From positions 1-9,118 of the forward strand of contig CAMVYG010000078.1 of the NCBI GenBank assembly GCA_947171615.1: a stretch of DNA of 9,118 nt, written 5' to 3'. The translations under genes and the position numbers were made by a program. Each line of letters begins with the position of its first letter. The stretch's first letter is position 1. Positions 6,962 through 9,118 of this stretch are shown in pieces. This stretch comes from an uncultured Clostridia bacterium (lineage in GTDB: Bacteria > Bacillota > Clostridia > Oscillospirales > Acutalibacteraceae). The notes beneath the pieces were generated by a model that made no database searches, was not told the DNA's origin, and saw only the letters and a program-made list of their open reading frames with translations.

Positions 6962-6985
6962 TTTTTTCGACAAAAACCGAAAAAA
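6962..6985. repeat. inverted repeat upstream of the binding-protein promoter
   Basis: TTTTTTCG (6962-6969) and CGAAAAAA (6978-6985) are perfect 8-bp arms around ACAAAAAC. It begins 7 nt after the stop codon of the response regulator. The stem is AT-rich and its 3' arm is a run of A, so it does not look like an intrinsic terminator for the regulator gene. Lying 35-58 bp upstream of the -35 of the next promoter, it is a reasonable activator-site candidate, or an A-tract bend. Confidence 0.35.
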
Positions 6986-7019
6986 CTGGACAGAGGGCAA
7001 CAATCTGGAAATGGAAATA

Positions 7020-7049
7020 TTGTATCATTTCTTTCTTATATGGTAGACT
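7020..7049 (+). promoter_or_regulatory. moderate promoter for the transporter operon
   Basis: TTGTAT (7020-7025) and TAGACT (7044-7049) are 18 nt apart, with TGG directly before the -10 hexamer as an extended -10. Neither hexamer is perfect, which fits a promoter needing an activator such as the AraC-type regulator encoded just upstream. Transcription from about 7056 would give a leader of about 50 nt. Confidence 0.5.
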
Positions 7050-7065
7050 CTTTTTGAGAACAATA

Positions 7066-7083
7066 GACAGTAAAACAACTGTC
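7066..7083. repeat. inverted repeat GACAGT-N6-ACTGTC in the transporter leader
   Basis: Perfect 6-bp arms flank AAAACA. It lies just downstream of the predicted transcription start and 8 bp before the AAAAGGAGG ribosome binding site of the binding-protein gene. The 7-mer TGGACAG occurs at 6987-6993 and again, inverted, at 7079-7085. It could be an operator, or an RNA hairpin next to the ribosome binding site. Confidence 0.4.
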
Positions 7084-7104
7084 CAATCAAAAGGAGGTTC
7101 TGTA

Positions 7105-8832
7105 ATGAAAAAAGCAATGATCCAAAAAGCCGCCGGGTTGGCTCTTGCCGCCAGCATACTTCTGGGCATGACAGCCTGCGGACAGTCCGGCTCGCCCTCC
7201 AGCCAAACCGAGAGCAAAGGTACGCCTTCCTCTTCTGCTGCGGCGCCGTCCAGCCAGGCAGCCGAGCCGGCAGATCCCATGGCGAAATACGATCCGCCCA
7301 TCACGCTCTCCTCGATTTTTGTGGTAGATGATACCATCAAATACAAGGATGGGGAAAGCTATGAGGACAACGCCTGGATCCGGGCCTACGCGGAGGAGCT
7401 GGGCATCAACATTGAGTATAAGTGGACTGTTCCCCAAGTACAGGCCAGCGACAAGATCAATGTTCTGATCGCCACCAACGACCTTCCCAATCTGATGAAC
7501 GTGGATATGAAGCAGCTGCAGCGCCTGGTGGATTCCAAGGAAGAAAGTATTGCTCCCCTGGATGACGCGTTCAACCAGTACGCTACTGATTTGACAAAGA
7601 GCATTCGTCCGCTGGATAACATCGTATTCAAGTCCGCCAATTTTAACGGCAAGCTGATGGCCCTTCCTCACAACGCCACCACCGGACTGGATCGCGTACC
7701 TGTTTTGTGGATCCGTCAGGACTGGCTCACCAAACTGAATCTGGAAAAGCCCACCACTATGGACGAGCTGACAGCCGTAGCGGAAGCCTTTGTGAAGAAC
7801 GATCCTGACGGCAACGGAGAAAATGACACATACGGTATCGGCCTTACAAAAGATATTCTCAGCTCCTTCTCCGGAGGGGACGGCATCTTCTTCGCCTATG
7901 GCGCTTATCCCGGAAAATGGGTTCAGGGTGAAGATGGCTCTGTGGTATACGGCTCCATCCAGCCCGAAATGAAAGACGCGCTTTTGAAGCTTCAGGAAAT
8001 GTACCAGAAGGGAATTTTTGACCCGGAATTCGGTACAAAGGACGGCGGAAAGGTCGCGGAATATACCAGTTCCGGACGGATCGGTATTGAAATGGGCATG
8101 ATGTGGAATCCTTCCTGGCCCTTGAACAGCAGCAAGGATAATGATCCCAACGCCGATTGGGTAGCCTGCCCGCTGGCCAGTGTAGACGGTGATCCGGTTG
8201 TTTCCGTAGTGGATATTCCCGTATCCAACTATGTAGTGGTCAACAAGAACTGCGAGCACCCTGAGGCTGTAGTTAAAATGCTGAATCTCTTTTACGAAAA
8301 GGTATTTGGCGAAAACGCAGATCCCCTGACCTATTGGGAAACTCCTGACGGCATCCAGGCCTTCAAATACGCTCCCATCATGAGCGAGAAGCTGTACCAG
8401 AATCTGGATACCCATAAGAACTGCCTGGAAGCCATTGAAAAGGATGATCCCTCCGGTTTGTCCGCCATTGAAACTTCTTACTATGAGAAAATCATGAACA
8501 CCTTAAACGGAAGTGTTCTGGGCGCTGACTGGTGCATGAACGCCATTTACGGAGCAGAAGGCGCTTTCACTGTTCTCGAGGAATGTGAAGAGACGGAATC
8601 CTACCGCTATAACGCCTTCTATGGCGCTCCCACGGAGACCATGGCTACCAAGGGCTCCAATATCGTGGCAAATTCCGGCGTGCTCAGCAAAATGGAAAAC
8701 GAAGTATTCACGAAAATTATTATGGGCGCTTCCATCGATACCTTTGACGACTTTGTAAACGACTGGAACCGTCTGGGCGGCGAACAGATCACAGCAGAGG
8801 TCAACGAGTGGTACGCCGCTTCGGCTCAATAA
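7105..8832 (+). CDS. ABC transporter substrate-binding lipoprotein (LplA/YtcQ-like)
   Basis: The 575-residue protein is a large family-1 extracellular solute-binding protein. A signal peptide (KKAMIQKAAG then a hydrophobic core) ends in the lipobox GMTAC, so Cys25 would be lipidated and anchor it on the outer face of the membrane. A Ser/Ala/Pro-rich linker follows (about 26-55). The body shows family-typical features: ENxWxRxYxEELGI-like (DNAWIRAYAEELGI), VLIATNDLPNLMNV, an acidic DPDGNGEND loop starting at Asp233 that resembles a calcium-binding loop, VYGSIQPEMKDALLKLQEMY, and WNPSWPL with NDPNADW. ATG 7105 is chosen because AAAAGGAGG ends 6 nt upstream and the signal peptide begins there. 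It leads the transporter operon, with the permease gene 171 nt on. It delivers an oligosaccharide or related solute to an LplB/YtcP-type permease pair. Such transporters often lack a dedicated ATPase and share an MsmK-like one. The presence of a GH120 gene nearby suggests xylo-oligosaccharides, but the ligand cannot be read from the sequence. Confidence 0.92.
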   Translation: MKKAMIQKAAGLALAASILLGMTACGQSGSPSSQTESKGTPSSSAAAPSSQAAEPADPMAKYDPPITLSSIFVVDDTIKYKDGESYEDNAWIRAYAEELGINIEYKWTVPQVQASDKINVLIATNDLPNLMNVDMKQLQRLVDSKEESIAPLDDAFNQYATDLTKSIRPLDNIVFKSANFNGKLMALPHNATTGLDRVPVLWIRQDWLTKLNLEKPTTMDELTAVAEAFVKNDPDGNGENDTYGIGLTKDILSSFSGGDGIFFAYGAYPGKWVQGEDGSVVYGSIQPEMKDALLKLQEMYQKGIFDPEFGTKDGGKVAEYTSSGRIGIEMGMMWNPSWPLNSSKDNDPNADWVACPLASVDGDPVVSVVDIPVSNYVVVNKNCEHPEAVVKMLNLFYEKVFGENADPLTYWETPDGIQAFKYAPIMSEKLYQNLDTHKNCLEAIEKDDPSGLSAIETSYYEKIMNTLNGSVLGADWCMNAIYGAEGAFTVLEECEETESYRYNAFYGAPTETMATKGSNIVANSGVLSKMENEVFTKIIMGASIDTFDDFVNDWNRLGGEQITAEVNEWYAASAQ

Positions 8833-8871
8833 AGACGATCGTCCTCCTGAATTTCAGAACTTTTTCATGGA

Positions 8872-8898
8872 AAATCCGCCGCCTTTGACGGCGGATTT
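8872..8898 (+). terminator. attenuator-like hairpin between binding protein and permease
   Basis: AAATCCGCCG (8872-8881) pairs perfectly with CGGCGGATTT (8889-8898) over a 7-nt loop, followed by CTTCCT rather than a long T run. It begins 40 nt after the binding-protein stop codon. This is a typical place for a partial terminator or mRNA-stabilising hairpin that lets the binding protein be made in excess over the permeases. Confidence 0.7.
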
Positions 8899-8961
8899 CT
8901 TCCTGATACCCAATTCCATCAATGCTTTTCTCACCGGCCATCGCCTGTGATCATTTATTAC

Positions 8962-8985
8962 CCGGCAGCGCGCTGCCGCTGCCGG
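8962..8985 (+). repeat. GC-rich hairpin directly before the permease ribosome binding site
   Basis: CCGGCAGC (8962-8969) pairs with GCTGCCGG (8978-8985) around an 8-nt loop. An alternative short hairpin is possible from the inner palindrome GGCAGCGCGCTGCC (8964-8977). The stem ends 3 nt before the AAAGGAG (8989-8995) of the permease gene, with no T run. It may protect a processed 5' end or affect translation of the permease. Confidence 0.5.
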
Positions 8986-9003
8986 AAGAAAGGAGCATAA
9001 TTT

Positions 9004-9118
9004 ATGGATCGGCAAAAACATAAGGCCGGCAGATTCCGGCGGGAAATCCCCTTTTATCTGATGCTGCTGCCCGGCGTGATCGTGGTCTTCATTTATCAGT
9101 ACATCCCTCTTGGCGGAC
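9004..9118 (+). CDS. LplB-type ABC transporter permease, N-terminal part (partial)
   Basis: Only the first 38 codons are present. They encode a basic N terminus (MDRQKHKAGRFRRE), then the start of a membrane segment with the family-typical pattern FYLMLLPGVIVVFIYQYIPLGG. This is how the first permease (LplB/YtcP-partner class, binding-protein-dependent transport inner-membrane component) of these sugar ABC systems begins. ATG 9004 follows AAAGGAG by 8 nt. Its position after the binding-protein gene supports the call. The second permease is expected beyond the right edge. Confidence 0.85.
   Translation, partial: MDRQKHKAGRFRREIPFYLMLLPGVIVVFIYQYIPLGG

Noticed and set aside
6962..6985. Inverted repeat after the response regulator as its terminator
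   Set aside because: The stem is weak, AT-only apart from two pairs, and lacks a downstream T run on either strand. An operator or bend is more likely.
6952..7104. Upstream extension of the binding-protein frame by 51 codons
   Set aside because: It overlaps the regulator stop codon and the promoter, and would bury the signal peptide. ATG 7105 has an ideal ribosome binding site.
7087..8415. A 442-codon open frame on the minus strand opposite the binding-protein gene
   Set aside because: It is antisense to a well-supported lipoprotein gene with signal peptide and ribosome binding site, and no family features are seen in its translation.

Overview
The window looks like a carbohydrate-utilisation region of a low-to-mid GC Gram-positive anaerobe (Bacillota, probably a gut-type Clostridia member). 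The reasons are AGGAGG-type ribosome binding sites ahead of nearly every gene, a lipoprotein-anchored solute-binding protein with a Ser-rich linker, a YesM/YesN-type two-component pair, and an LplB-type ABC permease. The host assignment is inference. No RNA genes, insertion sequences, CRISPR arrays or phage features were seen.

Layout. Bases 1-345 are AT-rich and mostly non-coding. They hold a strong leftward sigma-A-type promoter (188-193 / 164-169) with a 16-bp palindrome just downstream of the -10, which looks like the control region of a gene lying off the left edge. A clear leftward terminator (346-395) ends the transcript of a GH120-family beta-xylosidase gene (480-2489, minus strand). 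The 280-bp divergent region (2490-2769) contains a 17-bp near-exact repeat, a compact inverted repeat and an extended -10 promoter for an sfsA-family gene (2770-3348, plus). That SfsA protein is unusually short. Next comes a well-formed promoter (3419-3448) and a two-gene sensor kinase / AraC-type response regulator operon (3526-5325 and 5330-6955). A 149-bp regulatory gap with a moderate promoter and two inverted repeats leads to the large substrate-binding lipoprotein (7105-8832). After an attenuator-like hairpin and a second GC-rich hairpin, the first permease gene begins (9004) and runs off the right edge.

Working model (inference). The membrane kinase senses an extracellular or periplasmic-face signal connected with a plant glycan and phosphorylates the AraC-type regulator. 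The regulator activates the binding-protein/permease operon next to it. The transporter brings in oligosaccharides, and the cytoplasmic GH120 enzyme, which has no signal peptide, hydrolyses imported xylo-oligosaccharides. SfsA sits between the parts and may be unrelated to them. The system type is a known one. The unusual points are an SfsA apparently lacking an internal segment of about 36 residues, a kinase with degenerate ATP-binding glycine boxes, a roughly 20-residue insertion between the two GH120 catalytic residues, and several uncharacterised operator-like repeats.
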